Positions 1-10,578 of a stretch of DNA of 64,000 nucleotides are shown here, piece by piece (position 1 is the first letter of the stretch; each line of letters starts with the position of its first letter). A model generated the notes under the pieces. It was not told the origin of the DNA, did not search any database, and saw only the letters and a list, made by a program, of their open reading frames with translations. Source of the DNA: Alternaria dauci (taxonomy: Eukaryota > Ascomycota > Dothideomycetes > Pleosporales > Pleosporaceae). Both the position numbers and the translations under genes were made by a program. The stretch spans positions 2,728,001 through 2,792,000 of the forward strand of contig NC_091273.1 in the NCBI RefSeq assembly GCF_042100115.1, written 5' to 3'.

Positions 1-143
1 TTCATCTCTCTGCTCACACTCCCGGTCCGTCGCTGATTTGTGGTCCACCACAGCAAGCGACCCATCGTTTTCGACTATAATAATGCACACCACTTCCACC
101 AGCATAAATCGACAAATACATCAGCCAGGCCCCAACCTTCACC

Positions 144-1334
144 ATGCCGATGATGCTCAGCACCGACACGTTGCTGTTATCACCTAGCAGGAAACGGCCA
201 TTTACTCACTCACCCTACGGTCACCAGACTAGGACTGCGACTCGATGTCACCATGAAATTCACCCCTCCAGCCCACCACGTACCCCCCGGTGTCCCAAGT
301 GCACTATTTCGCTCGCCAGAGCAAAGTCCGACGTTGCACTGAAGGAGCTGGTAGCCGAAGGTGGATTGAGGCCTCCAGAGTACATGCGCAACCGGCGGTG
401 GAACTTGGCAAGAAAGGCGTACCTGGTCGCGAGGCAACGACTTGAGAAGACCCGCCAACTCGATCAGTTACGCTGGGAACGTGAGCGGGAGTGGGATGAG
501 GCTCATCAAAGGTTCGACCCTCACAGCGTGCAGGCAGCAATCTTGTCCCCAAATCCTTCCTTGTGCCCAGTCTGCGACTACTTGGTGGCGTCTTACCCCA
601 CGACGATGCCTGAGGCAGAAATTGCACCGTACGTGGCTTGGTGGGAGAAACCAGGCGCTCTTGCCACCTCACACACACCCGTGTACAGCCATCGGACACC
701 ATTACGCGCGCCAACTGAAAGAGGAAACTCAAAATTGCGCCAGATAATCCAGAACGTGCGCAAGTCAGTGCAAGAAAACAACGAGCTCCGATTAGCCTGG
801 GAAACCCTACAAAAGAACGAGGCAGCAATACGTCGCAAGCACGGCCTGGGCGACTGCTGCATAGCCGCCGCTTTCTGGAAAGAGCCCATATCCGTCTGTT
901 TTGTTCGCCGTTCCCTTCAGAACCACAGGGACCAGATCCGTATGGCAGAGCGACGCGCACGCGGTGGCACTGCGCGACCCAGCCCGCCACGTAGCTCACT
1001 GTGCTACTCGGAGACGACGGAAGATGTGCATGTCGAACCAGGCTTTGGAGAAACACTGCAACAGGAAGAAGAAAGAGAAGAGTGGGAGCGTCTGGTCAAG
1101 AAGACTGCAGGGGAGATTGGCTACCTTTATTTCGTGGGCGGTGGCTTTGGAGCCGACCCCTTGGCGATATGGCGGGAGGATGTTGACCAAAGTAATCCGT
1201 ATCTCGTGGAGAGAAACGATCCTCCTCGTTCAGAAATGGTATGTGATGAAGACGCTCAGGACGACAGTGAGGCCAAGGATGAGGACTGGGAAGATGAAAT
1301 GAACGTGGATGAAATGGATGTTGACGACGTCTAG
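144..1334 (+). CDS. Hypothetical acidic-tailed protein (396 aa)
   Basis: Uninterrupted single-exon ORF from ATG at 144 to TAG at 1334. I do not recognise the family. The N-terminal 60 residues are Ser/Pro/Arg-rich and include a CPKC pair (near 50). A second C-x2-C (CPVC, near 140) could form a metal-binding pair with it, but this is only a possibility. The middle is rich in Arg, Glu and Gln and probably helical (residues 75-115 and 195-230). The C-terminal 40 residues are strongly acidic (Asp/Glu repeats ending EMDVDDV). There is no signal peptide or membrane segment. The length and charge pattern suggest a nuclear or cytosolic lineage-specific protein; that is inference. The gene is isolated at the left edge, and the next gene is on the opposite strand. 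Confidence 0.55.
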   Translation: MPMMLSTDTLLLSPSRKRPFTHSPYGHQTRTATRCHHEIHPSSPPRTPRCPKCTISLARAKSDVALKELVAEGGLRPPEYMRNRRWNLARKAYLVARQRLEKTRQLDQLRWEREREWDEAHQRFDPHSVQAAILSPNPSLCPVCDYLVASYPTTMPEAEIAPYVAWWEKPGALATSHTPVYSHRTPLRAPTERGNSKLRQIIQNVRKSVQENNELRLAWETLQKNEAAIRRKHGLGDCCIAAAFWKEPISVCFVRRSLQNHRDQIRMAERRARGGTARPSPPRSSLCYSETTEDVHVEPGFGETLQQEEEREEWERLVKKTAGEIGYLYFVGGGFGADPLAIWREDVDQSNPYLVERNDPPRSEMVCDEDAQDDSEAKDEDWEDEMNVDEMDVDDV

Positions 1335-1973
1335 GAGGAGGTTGATGATGCATTCTGTCTTTTGAATAGCGTTTAGATCCGTCTTCGTTAATCGCATAAG
1401 ATACAAAGTGCCTCGATGTTGAAGTATTGGTGTCAGGACAGCCCAACAGCACTCTGTTACAATACTGTGCGAGTGAGATTCGAGTGACCTGTCATCGGCC
1501 GTGGGGCACTCGCGGTCGAAGCTTCAGTCGGTCCATTCCAGCGTGCCTGGACTACGTATTTATGCGCGGATGACATGGAGACTGGAGATCAATGGACGAT
1601 GCAAAAAGCGTTGAAAAACGCCAACGCGGGTGGAAAAGCTTGTCCAGCGCTAGCCCGTCTGAGCTTACAACCCGTCGATCAAGTCTGGCAGTGACATTAT
1701 TGTATAATATTGTAGAGTTTGCGCAAAGCTGGCTTTCTAGAGCTAGTAGACTAGTAGAGTATCTGTTGATTCCAGTGTATTTCGTATACAGTACAACAGC
1801 CACATCGACCTTCATTCAGTAATAGTTCATTCGCCTTCATGACCTGACAAGCAACAGTGAGTGCTCAGCCCTGTGAGCCCAGTTTGCAGAAAGAAAAGAA
1901 CAAGAAAGAAGCATTGTTCAAGCATGTATTCATCCTCGCGAGCACTAGGGTATGTAGACTCAAAGAACTCCCA
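1335..1973. other. Intergenic, convergent 3' ends
   Basis: Lies between the orphan ORF and the 3' end of the DUF676 gene. It holds only short out-of-frame ORFs; I see no gene or repeat. Confidence 0.5.
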
Positions 1974-3491
1974 TCACAGCTCTCTCCTCTTCCTCGCTTC
2001 ATCCTCCCCTTCCGCCACCTCGCCAGTTCTCTTCAAATCCACAAACTCGCCATCTTCCTCCAAAGCATCTACATCGCCTTTTTCCTCTGCGTTTTCTAGT
2101 TCCTCCGCTTCCTTCTTGTCGGCCTCCTTCTGCATCTGCTCATCTACTTCCTGTCTCTCTACAATCTCTGCTTCTTCACCGACCTCGCCAGTCAACGGTC
2201 CCTCGCTTTCTTCGTACCAATCTGTGGATTCTGTCCACTCGATAATCTTCTCCTTGGCCGTCTCGCTGAGAGTGTAGTAACCGGGGTTGTTGCGGGGCTC
2301 GAACATGGAAGTGTGCGCCCACGTTTCCGCTGTGGCCTTGTCGTTTACGGCAGGCATGAAGAAGTTCTTCAGAGGCCCCTTGGGTAGGTTGCAGAAGGTG
2401 CGGTCTTTTCCCGCGACCTTACCAGTCCAGCCGTGTTCTTTGTTCTCGCTGTTGACGGCATGGCCAAGGGTGGTGTACATGTTACAGAAGCCAAGATGGT
2501 GGCTTGTGGTGAGCTTTGCAACCGTCTCGAGTCGCTTTCGCATTTCTTCGGGGCGTGCTAGGACCCCGACAAATTCCAAGTGGGACGTAGCCCATGTGAC
2601 ACCCTGGGTTATCTGGTCTTTCTTCATGTATGCTGCCGCGCCGCCTGCTGCTATGGCGCCCGCTGCACCGGCGAACATGGCCACCTTGCCGTAACGCTGC
2701 CACATGGGTGCTGCTGCTGCGTCTCCAGTAGACGAGGGTGCTGGGAGCATCTTGCTCGTATCAACAGCCCTGGATGCAGTGTCCTTGCCACCCCACCCAA
2801 AGGCGCCTGCAAGGCTGTTGTATGCCGAGTATGCCGAACTGGCAGTGTTCCAATGCTTCTCTGCGCCATGAGCGACTACGCCAGGCGCTATGCCGAGGTA
2901 TGGTGTGTCGAAGGCGAGAATGCCCTGTATGTACGGGAACATGAGCGTAGAATGATCTGCAAGCGATCCGGAAGAGCCCGTCTGCGAGTCGGACTGTGAA
3001 TGTATCGGCTGTTCGGCGAGGATGGAGAGGAGCGTCTCAGCGGCAACGATGCCGCCCATGGAGTGGCCGACGAGTATCGTGCGCACAGAAGGGTCGACTG
3101 TGGGCGAAGGGGTCGAATTGGCGACCTCGAGGTCTATGACCTTGTTCTGCAGCCATTCTTTGAAGCGGCCGACACACTCGTGCAGGTCGCCTCGCGTCTC
3201 GAACTTGGGGTATGTGATGGTGAGGACGGTGACTTTGGGCAGCGCATGCTGGAGGAGTGCCTTGACGTGGCTCGGAAATGTCCTGAATGTCTCATCGCCG
3301 CCCTACACCGAATGTCAGCATAGCACTCGTCGTCCATGTCTGTCCGATCGCGACGTGTTGCATGTTGCCCATGACTGAGTCGCGCAGACATGACCCGGGC
3401 GATGACGTAATGGCCCTTTCGCGCACACAAGACACACACACACACACACCTTGAAGCCGTGGATGAAACACAGCAATAACGTCTTCCTCAT
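1974..3491 (-). CDS. DUF676-type serine lipase/esterase (456 aa)
   Basis: Two exons, 3491-3450 and 3302-1974, joined in phase 0. Exon 1 encodes only MRKTLLLCFIHGFK, and exon 2 continues GGDETFRTFP. HGF is the oxyanion strand motif and VGHSMGG (Ser95) is the nucleophile elbow, as in DUF676 alpha/beta hydrolases such as yeast Rog1-like lipases. An Ala/Gly-rich hydrophobic stretch, GAAGAIAAGGAAAYM, in the middle may be a membrane segment. The last ~90 residues are Glu/Lys-rich, acidic and probably coiled coil. The ATG at 3491 was chosen because it gives the conserved start and an exact phase. The 147-nt intron (3303-3449) begins with nine GT dinucleotides, so several donor sites lie in a row. 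Without exon 1 the open frame begins at a GTG and would lack the HGF motif. Substrate unknown; probably a lipid ester. Confidence 0.85.
3432..3449 (-). repeat. (GT)9 microsatellite at a 5' splice site
   Basis: Nine GT units on the coding strand start exactly at the intron donor of the DUF676 gene and run into the intron. Confidence 0.9.
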
Positions 3492-3944
3492 GGTCCCCGA
3501 CTGTGCTCCTGCATGGTGGGGCCGAGTTGGTCGAGGGCTGGCGATAAGTCTCCTGGCGGCGCGAAGGGCGATTACGTCTGGGGTGCAGCTGCCCTCGCTT
3601 GCCGTGCAGGGGTGCGGGGACTGGCCGGAAGGTTCCATTACCGTACATGGAGCACAACGCATGACGCTAATTTGACAAGATTCAGGCAAGACCGATAGTC
3701 GAGAGATTGAGTAATAGCGCACGTTTGATTCATCATTCCGCACGCGTTTTCTTGCTATGCGCGCTGTGGTAGTTGACCACATGTGCTGCATGAGCATTTT
3801 GTGACAGTGAGCTAGTCGTGACCCTTCTACGTCGCTCTGACAATGCGGGTATAGTACAGACATCCCAAATCCCAACGCCATATCGTAAGCCATCTCGGCA
3901 ATGCATCAATGTAGAGAAAAAGAAAAGAAAAGAATGCTGCTCGA
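3492..3944. other. Intergenic, promoter side of DUF676 gene
   Basis: Upstream of the DUF676 start and downstream of the GPI-protein stop. The short ORFs here have no family resemblance; nothing else seen. Confidence 0.5.
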
Positions 3945-4715
3945 CTACGCACTTGCGAGCCATGCGACTGCAATCGCGCATAGACTCGCCATCGATATCT
4001 CCAACGTTTTGAGCTGTGACGAAGCACCTACAGCAACGACGTCAAACGGCGAACCACCACCCGAGTCAGCGTTCGACAATTGTGCGTTGGGTGCCTGTGT
4101 CGGCTGTGCAGTGTCGGTGGGCAGGACGATTGAAGCTGTGAGCGTTCCCGTAGCATTCGGATCCAAGACCAAGCCACTCGTCGACGAACTTGAACTTGTC
4201 AGTTGCACTGAGCCCGTGGGTTCCTCGTCTTCGTCTTCCGTCTCCGTGCTTGAACTTGATGATGTTGAGGTTGCTTCGATGGCGGAATTGGTGAAGCTCG
4301 TAGTGGTCAAGGCCGCCTGGGTGCTCGTCGCTTGTGCTGATGTTTTCGTGCTCGTCTTTCCTGCGCTCTCGCTTGAAATCGTCGTAATGGTGACCCCCGG
4401 ACAAAGACTCTGGATGCCCAGTCCGTTCTGGAAGACCCCGATGATGCTCAGCTCGCCCGCATCGACGTCTTCACACTTGTCCTTGACGCTCTCTGCGGTC
4501 GCTGACAGGCCCCGTACACAGGCAGCGGAACAAGTCGCGCCTGGTTTGAAGTCGTCGGGTACGCATCCAGAGATGGAACTGGTGTAGACGGTGTTGCAGG
4601 ATGTTGGGAGGTTATCGAGCCGCGGAATGAAGGAAGCAAGTGAGACTGTTGCAGCTGACGATGTCGACGCGAGAGTGAGCGCCAGCAAGGCTGCACGCAA
4701 TGAAGGTGAACGCAT
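3945..4715 (-). CDS. GPI-anchored Ser/Thr-rich cell-surface protein (256 aa)
   Basis: Single exon, ATG at 4715. The N-terminus is a signal peptide (MRSPSLRAALLALTLASTSSA, cleavage near 21). A small domain with six cysteines follows (about residues 39-105: SCNT, GCVP, TCSAACV, KCED, LCPG), then about 100 residues of Ser/Thr repeats expected to be heavily O-glycosylated and an acidic patch (ETEDEDEE). The end has the shape of a GPI signal: small residues (SGGG), then a spacer and a hydrophobic tail ending IAVAWLASA. The layout is typical of fungal wall or plasma-membrane GPI proteins. The cysteine domain is not one I can name (it is not a clear CFEM). Function is probably structural or in surface interaction; this is inference. 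Confidence 0.8.
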   Translation of the reverse strand: MRSPSLRAALLALTLASTSSAATVSLASFIPRLDNLPTSCNTVYTSSISGCVPDDFKPGATCSAACVRGLSATAESVKDKCEDVDAGELSIIGVFQNGLGIQSLCPGVTITTISSESAGKTSTKTSAQATSTQAALTTTSFTNSAIEATSTSSSSSTETEDEDEEPTGSVQLTSSSSSTSGLVLDPNATGTLTASIVLPTDTAQPTQAPNAQLSNADSGGGSPFDVVAVGASSQLKTLEISMASLCAIAVAWLASA

Positions 4716-6251
4716 TGCGAGTGATGTGTAGGTATTTGGAAGTTGGTTTGGGTGGATCCGTAGGTCTCGAATGGAGACAGAAACGTAGCCCAGGAAAGCT
4801 CAAGTGCCAGCCTTCAATGCTTGTCCGCGAAGCTTGGATGCCCCGGTGGGAAGATGTTTTCCGGATGTGCTGAGACGACTGGTGTTTGGATTGGCGGTAT
4901 GACGTTGGTCAGACGGCAGATGTTGTTTGCGTCGTGTGGAAATCCCGAGCCCTGCTGCCTGCCGACTGCACTGGAAGTTTCTTCACCGTGATGTTCCGCT
5001 GACTGCGCGTTGCCGTGGACAACCAAATCTCAAAGCTCTTGCTGTCAACCTTTCCAGAGCGTTGCTGATGCGCGCCCACTTCGCATACAATAGAGTGTCG
5101 AGAGAAATGTTCCGACACAATGGTGTGACTACACTGCGTATATGGTCCAATGACTTCTTTCTCTATACCAGCACTACCCAGAACAGCTGCTGCAAGGAAG
5201 GTGAATGATGCAATGCACAAACGAGGGAACGACTGTTGTTTCTTTCTGGCACCAGGCCTGCAAAAGGACGACTTGAAGAACTACTCCGAAACAAACAAAA
5301 AACTGACGGGGTAACAAGGCGCACAGCGTTAAGAAAGGAAACGTTGTGCAAAAGGAAGAGAAGAGAAAAGAGGAGAGCCGTGATCTTCGTGATATCCAGT
5401 CACTCAACAACCACTTTCAGGCACAGTTGGCACCTGCTGCGGGGCCCGCCACATCTTAAGGTAGATAGATCTACGACGACATCCGTCCTATCCGCTCCTA
5501 AAGAATCCCTACCTGGCTCTGCCTCATCATAGCCTAAGCGGGTAGCCACGAGACCAGCAGTCCCTGTGCAGCCATGTGAGTGTCGCAAGTGGCCGATATG
5601 CAGTTTTCTGAAACAACGGGGTCAGTGCTGTCTCTGCGTCGTGGCCGTCCATTCGCTGAGCCAGACGGCGCAGGCGTTACATGTCACGACCGCGCTTCAG
5701 ATGCAGGTACCCGGAGCATAACAGGAGACGTTGGTGAGAGGTGTGTATGTGTGTGTGTCGCGCGTGTACTTGATTAGGCTGCTTCAGCGCCTGCGTATGA
5801 AGCGGCGGGCAAGGCGCGAACCATTGAGGCATGAGACGGGACGGTTATGGCAGCTGCATGGCTGTGGCGCGAGGCTGCGTTTGCACATGGAGTACAAGTG
5901 TTTAGAAGAGAAACCCTACAGATATGCGGGCTTGGCTTCCCTGTGATGCACGCACAACGGTTTGATGTGTGTATTATAGAGATGGCTTTCACTGGGATAC
6001 CTTGATGGCCGCTGTTCGGGCTTTAACAGCTTCCCCGCCACGACCTTGCACATAACCCTCCATCATCCCAGAACACCACAGGCATGTGCGCGGGGCATAG
6101 TGTAGGAAGACTTCGCGCATGAACGGCAGTTGTTTCATTGTTTTGTTAATTTCTTCAGCTATAGTTCTTCGCATTATCAATCTTTCTTTGTCCGCGCGGT
6201 TGGCGCTCTGGCGTTCAGTAAGCTGGATGCGCGCATTGCTTCATGCTCGTC
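4716..6251. other. Intergenic, 1.5 kb
   Basis: Promoter side of the GPI gene and 3' side of the ADH gene. It has a GT-rich tract at 5741-5766. A 103-codon minus-strand ORF at 4909-5220 looks signal-peptide-like but begins at TTG and ends without support. I call no gene. Confidence 0.45.
5741..5766. repeat. GT-rich simple repeat
   Basis: Imperfect (GT)n tract interrupted by A and CGC, in non-coding sequence. Confidence 0.7.
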
Positions 6252-7353
6252 CTACTCCATAACGATCACGCTTCTGAACCGCACCTTTCCACTTTCCATG
6301 TGTTGAACTGCATCTTCCACCTTGTCGAATGGAAATTTCTCAATCAGGCACTTCACGCCCTGTTTCTCAGCAAAGTCAATTGCTTCTTCGCTATCCATTG
6401 CGTGTCCCGATGGCCATCCATGTACCGAATTGCCCTTCGTGATCAAGCTCACCGTGTTGACAGGTACGTCGCCCACAGGCGCAAGAACAAGCAGTTTGCC
6501 CAAAGGCCCGAGCCCTTCGACGAATGGTCCTATGATTTGCGGATTCGGTGCCGTAATAACGATAAGACTTGCGCCGCCCATCTTCTGAAGTGCCTCGGCA
6601 GCGCTCTCTTTCGAAGTGTCGATATAGTCTGTCGCTCCGAGCTGGAAAGCAAAATCCTTCTTGTTGTCCGAAGAGGACACAGCGACGGTACGGTAGCCCA
6701 TCTTGCGAGCGTACTGGAGTGCAAGATGACCTAGGCCACCAAGCCCTTGTACGGCGACAGTGTCACCTTGCTGGATGTTCATCTTGCGTATTCCATTGAA
6801 AACCGTAACGCCAGCACAGAGTAGCGGGGCGTATTCGGCGGGGTTTGCATCGGCAGGAATGCGCACTGTAGCCTCGCTGCGAAGGGTACAGTATTCGGCA
6901 TCTGATTTTGCATCATGTCAGTTCGTCATCTTGAATCACCCAGTATCCGCCAGGCAGAAGGTATAACTTACATCCACCATTCCTGCTAACTCCATTGATG
7001 AGCTCGTTCTCGCACATCTGGAACAGCCCCTTGTTGCATGCCTTGCACGCACTGTCGTGCGCACCATGCCATCCTCCACCCACTCGGTCTCCAACCTTCC
7101 ATTTCTTTTCACCATCACCAACTGCCACCACCGTCCCAATGACTTCGTGTCCTGGGATCCGAGGGAAGACGTGTTCACCCATAAGGCCCTTTTGGAGGAA
7201 GCTATCAGAGTGGCAGATGCCGCACGCAAGCACTTTGATCAGAACCTCGCCCGCCTTGGGAGCCGAGATGGGGACTTCTTTGATAGTCCATGGCGCGCCG
7301 GCTTTCTCAATGACGACGGCACGACAGGAAGATGGGATATCAGACGGAGACAT
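6252..7353 (-). CDS. Zinc-dependent alcohol dehydrogenase, MDR family (343 aa)
   Basis: Exons 7353-6972 and 6901-6252 flank a 70-bp intron; the split codon restores Y in NGG-Y-AEYC. Medium-chain dehydrogenase/reductase features are clear: catalytic zinc ligands C44 (CGICHSD) and H69 with E70 (GHEVIG), a GDRVGGGWHG segment, and a Rossmann motif GLGGLGHLALQ in exon 2. It resembles the propanol-preferring AdhP-like branch of fungal ADHs that oxidise primary alcohols or reduce aldehydes with NAD(P). The structural-zinc loop (about residues 99-114) shows three cysteines, C103, C106 and C114, with H99/D100 where a fourth Cys is usual, so that zinc may be absent or have a different ligand. An upstream in-frame extension exists, but the ATG at 7353 gives the normal family length. 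No signal peptide; probably cytosolic. Confidence 0.9.
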
Positions 7354-8019
7354 GATGTTGCTCAGTCTGTATGCGGATAGGTGTAGGTAAGGAGGAGAAT
7401 GTGGGGTTTCTTTCAATTTTAGTACGAAGCAGAAAAGAGGGTGGTCAGAACCAGGCGCGTTCGTGGTGTCAATGAGCTGAGGTAGGCGCGGTCTAGCCCT
7501 CTTATTGACAGCTCCGTCATGCATCTACGCATACATCATCCTTATCACCGATCTACTTCCCCGCAGCGACCAACAAACAGAGCTGACAACCATTTCGCGA
7601 CGCTCGATCCCACGCCCTATGTATGCAACGAGGGACATGATCCAAACATGGTTACTCGTGTCTCAGCCGTGTACACCTCTCGACGCTCCACGTATGCTAG
7701 CCGCTTGCATGCCGATTGGAAGATAGCGGTCGCGCCGGATAGGACTTAGGCTAACACCGACGGAATCAAGGCTATTACTCAAGTATGCTAATATTATTAG
7801 GTGTGTAGTCAGCAAGTTGCAGCAGCGAATGGCTTCTGCGTAAGGTGACGTAGCGCGGAGTTTAACGGAATTTAGAGACCTCTTGCAATTGCTTAACGGC
7901 GAGACACGTGCAACCGAATCTGGATGATTCTGGATCGCGAGTCAGACGAGTTTGGGGGTATCATTTTCCTAAGCTATCTAGCATCCAGTCTAGGACTCAC
8001 ACATGGACTCATAAACGCT
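7354..8019. other. Intergenic
   Basis: Upstream of the ADH gene and downstream of the cyclophilin gene. Only short ORFs; nothing recognised. Confidence 0.5.
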
Positions 8020-9708
8020 TCACCAGGCATCAAAGTTACCAAAACCACTCGTCTTGGCCTTCTTCTTGACGGGTGCAACGTCCTCCTCTTCATCCACGTA
8101 GCCGACTATCTCATCAGCGCCCTGGTCTTGTATCTCCTGTTTCGCGGCTTGCAAATATTTGCCCACACCAAGACCTTCTCCTGTACCATTATCCACTGTG
8201 CCGTCTGCGCGTATGCGTTTGCCTGTCCATGTGGTCTTGTCGTCGGCTGTGCCGCCTTGCCGCTTGATCTCTTCAGCTTCCAACTCTTTGTTTTCCTTGT
8301 CTTTGCGCTCCTTCTGCCATTCTTCGAAAGGATCTACAAAGACTACCACATTGAGAATTTCAATGTCATCGACAGGCTTGTCTTTCTCGCCGACTTCGGC
8401 AACCTCCATGGACCGCAGCGTCGTGTCCAGACCACCAACCACTCGCGCGAAAATAGTGTGTTTGCGGTCGAGATGCGGGACAGCGCGGTACGTGATGAAG
8501 AACTGGCTTGTGTTGGTGTTCTTGCCCTTGTTCGCCATGCTGAGTACACCTCTGGCGTTGTGCCTCTCTGGCCCTTCGAACTCATCTTCGAAGGGCTTGC
8601 CCCATATGCTTTGCCCGCCTCTTCCCGTGCCTGTCGGGTCACCGCCTTGTATCATGAAGCCCTTGATATTCCTGTGGAAGATGGTGTGGCTGTAGTATCC
8701 CTTCTGTGCCAACTTTACAAAATTCCATACCGCGCGCGGTGCGTATTCGGGGAGGAGTTCGACGTTCAGATCGCCGAGTGAGGTGGATATGCGCGCGTAG
8801 CCCTTGTTCTTTATGCGCTTCGGCTTGAGCATGTAGTCTTCGTCGGAGAGGAGGGCGCGTTCGCCAGAGGTGTGCGGTGTGACGCCAGTCGAGGTAAAGG
8901 AAGCAGCAGCTTTGCCGGAAGTGTACACAGCCGCGTTGTATGCCGGTTTCTTAGGCTCCGTGGACGTTGATGCTGCTGTGCCATTCCTGGGCAAGTTGGC
9001 AAGCGCTTTGGATGTGATTCCGCTTTGCTCCTTAATCTTCCTGTTTTCACGCGCCTTCGCGACAGCCTCTTTCGCCTTGAGAATCTTGGCCGCGTTTCCC
9101 AGCGCTTCCTTGTTGACGCCGCTCTCGGCATCTGCCACCACTGTTTCTCCATCCTTGACATGCTTATATGAGCTGAAATCTCTTGACTCTATACTCTGAG
9201 GGTCCTGGAGAGTGATGATGTCCTTTCGCGTGAAGGGCTCGTCGCTGACCAGATCTTGCCAGTTCTTCGCCTTGATGTTCAGTCTCTCGACTGTGTCCCA
9301 TGCAAAGACATTGCCGCTTTTTCTCAGCGCAACGATGTGGGTGTTGTCGGTAAAGACCTTGTATGTAACGGGATCTACGTATTCCCCGTCTTCGTTCTTG
9401 GTAAAGTTAAGCGTGATGAGGTCGGCGCGCTTCAATGGCGTTCCGTCGACAGGGTTGGTATCGGGGTGTTTGGTCAGCCATGTGAGGATGTGGGTAAGGT
9501 CGAAGATGGTGCCTGATGCCGTGCATACAGGATCCGTAAAAGGCTGGAGCGAGACGGCGCAGTAGTTGAAGGGTAGGCGCTTGAAGGTCGAGGACAGGCC
9601 GGCAGCAGAAGCTCGATTGGCGCTGTTTGCGCCGCGCGCGCTACCGAAGGCGTCCGACGACGACCACTCCGAGTGTGTGATGTATAATTTGTCGGTTCCT
9701 TTGCCCAT
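8020..9708 (-). CDS. cyp8: U-box cyclophilin, PPIL2/Cyp8 type (562 aa)
   Basis: Single exon. The ATG at 9708 gives the family start MGKGTDKLYITHSEW; the frame is open further upstream without that signature. It has a U-box about residues 38-110 (FKRLPFNYCAVSLQPFTDPV), a second U-box-like segment 110-170, a linker rich in Lys/Ala, and a cyclophilin domain 304-458 with the catalytic Arg346 (FHRNIKGFMIQGGD) and SQFFITY. The residue equivalent to cyclophilin A Trp121 is His412 (HLDRKHTIF), as in this subfamily, which predicts poor cyclosporin binding. The C-terminal tail has Lys-rich KKKAKTSGFGNF, a likely nuclear signal. PPIL2 proteins are nuclear, spliceosome-associated and have E3 ubiquitin-ligase potential. 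The 285-codon ORF on the other strand inside this gene is a shadow. Confidence 0.95.
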   Translation of the reverse strand: MGKGTDKLYITHSEWSSSDAFGSARGANSANRASAAGLSSTFKRLPFNYCAVSLQPFTDPVCTASGTIFDLTHILTWLTKHPDTNPVDGTPLKRADLITLNFTKNEDGEYVDPVTYKVFTDNTHIVALRKSGNVFAWDTVERLNIKAKNWQDLVSDEPFTRKDIITLQDPQSIESRDFSSYKHVKDGETVVADAESGVNKEALGNAAKILKAKEAVAKARENRKIKEQSGITSKALANLPRNGTAASTSTEPKKPAYNAAVYTSGKAAASFTSTGVTPHTSGERALLSDEDYMLKPKRIKNKGYARISTSLGDLNVELLPEYAPRAVWNFVKLAQKGYYSHTIFHRNIKGFMIQGGDPTGTGRGGQSIWGKPFEDEFEGPERHNARGVLSMANKGKNTNTSQFFITYRAVPHLDRKHTIFARVVGGLDTTLRSMEVAEVGEKDKPVDDIEILNVVVFVDPFEEWQKERKDKENKELEAEEIKRQGGTADDKTTWTGKRIRADGTVDNGTGEGLGVGKYLQAAKQEIQDQGADEIVGYVDEEEDVAPVKKKAKTSGFGNFDAW

Positions 9709-10578
9709 GTTGAATATACACAAGACGTTGTTGAATGAGTGTTGCGTGAGGCGCAAAATGTCTGTAGAGGTGACGCGCCGGCGATCAACCACCCTGTCTA
9801 GCGCGGCTCCACATGAGGATCCACTCCCACAGCGTTCTCGTCTCGCGACTTTGCCCGTGGACCACACTCAACGCGGATTCTCGGTTCAAGCCCCTAAAAA
9901 TGGCAAACCACAAAAAGCCGTCCCAAATGGTTTTTGGTCACCCGAGCAGTTCTTTTGAGACCTAAACTGGATGTTGCAATAACGAGACACCTGATACCTG
10001 GAGGGAGCAAGGCAAGGCAAGGATTCAGATGAAAGGATGAATAGTGTACCTTGGCAACTGCGAAAGCGGTCAGACAGTTACCAGGAAGCTCAGGAGAAAG
10101 CCGCTGTGTTCAGAGTGTTCGAAAATGTGCTTCATGTTCAAGAGCGACCTCGTCTCTTGGTACTTGTTAGACATTCGCATATCAATAACAAGAAGTGTTA
10201 ACCAGACTCGCTCAAATTCATCTATATACAAACTGAGATGCTCCCATCCTAAATCGTCAAGGAACACCTCCCGTCTTCCATCCATCTAATTACAGTATTT
10301 GAGATAACAGCTCAAGCAAATGAGCGTATGGTAGGTCAATCATGTACAGAACTAAAAGAGCGGCATCAAACCCATCGTAAAGGATCCTAAGCCGAGCTCA
10401 CTCTGTTCATAATCTCTTATATCTCTCCCATCCCCCGTAAATTGCCCAGCAAACCACAAGTTGTTCTTGTCATAATATCTCTTTCATATATTATATTATT
10501 CCAACTCTTGCTTTTCATGCGTGTATCAAGATTGATGTTGCCATGGACCGTGTAGAGAGAAGCAGCATGGTGAAATGC
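9709..10578. other. Intergenic
   Basis: Promoter of the cyclophilin gene and 3' side of the Egh16-like gene. AT-rich near 10480-10500; no gene recognised. Confidence 0.5.

Noticed and set aside
4909..5220. Minus-strand 103-codon ORF with a signal-peptide-like start
   Set aside because: Begins at TTG, has no in-frame ATG start with the same feature and lacks any further support.
7924..8781. 285-codon plus-strand ORF
   Set aside because: Antisense to the U-box cyclophilin; no motif and no conserved start.
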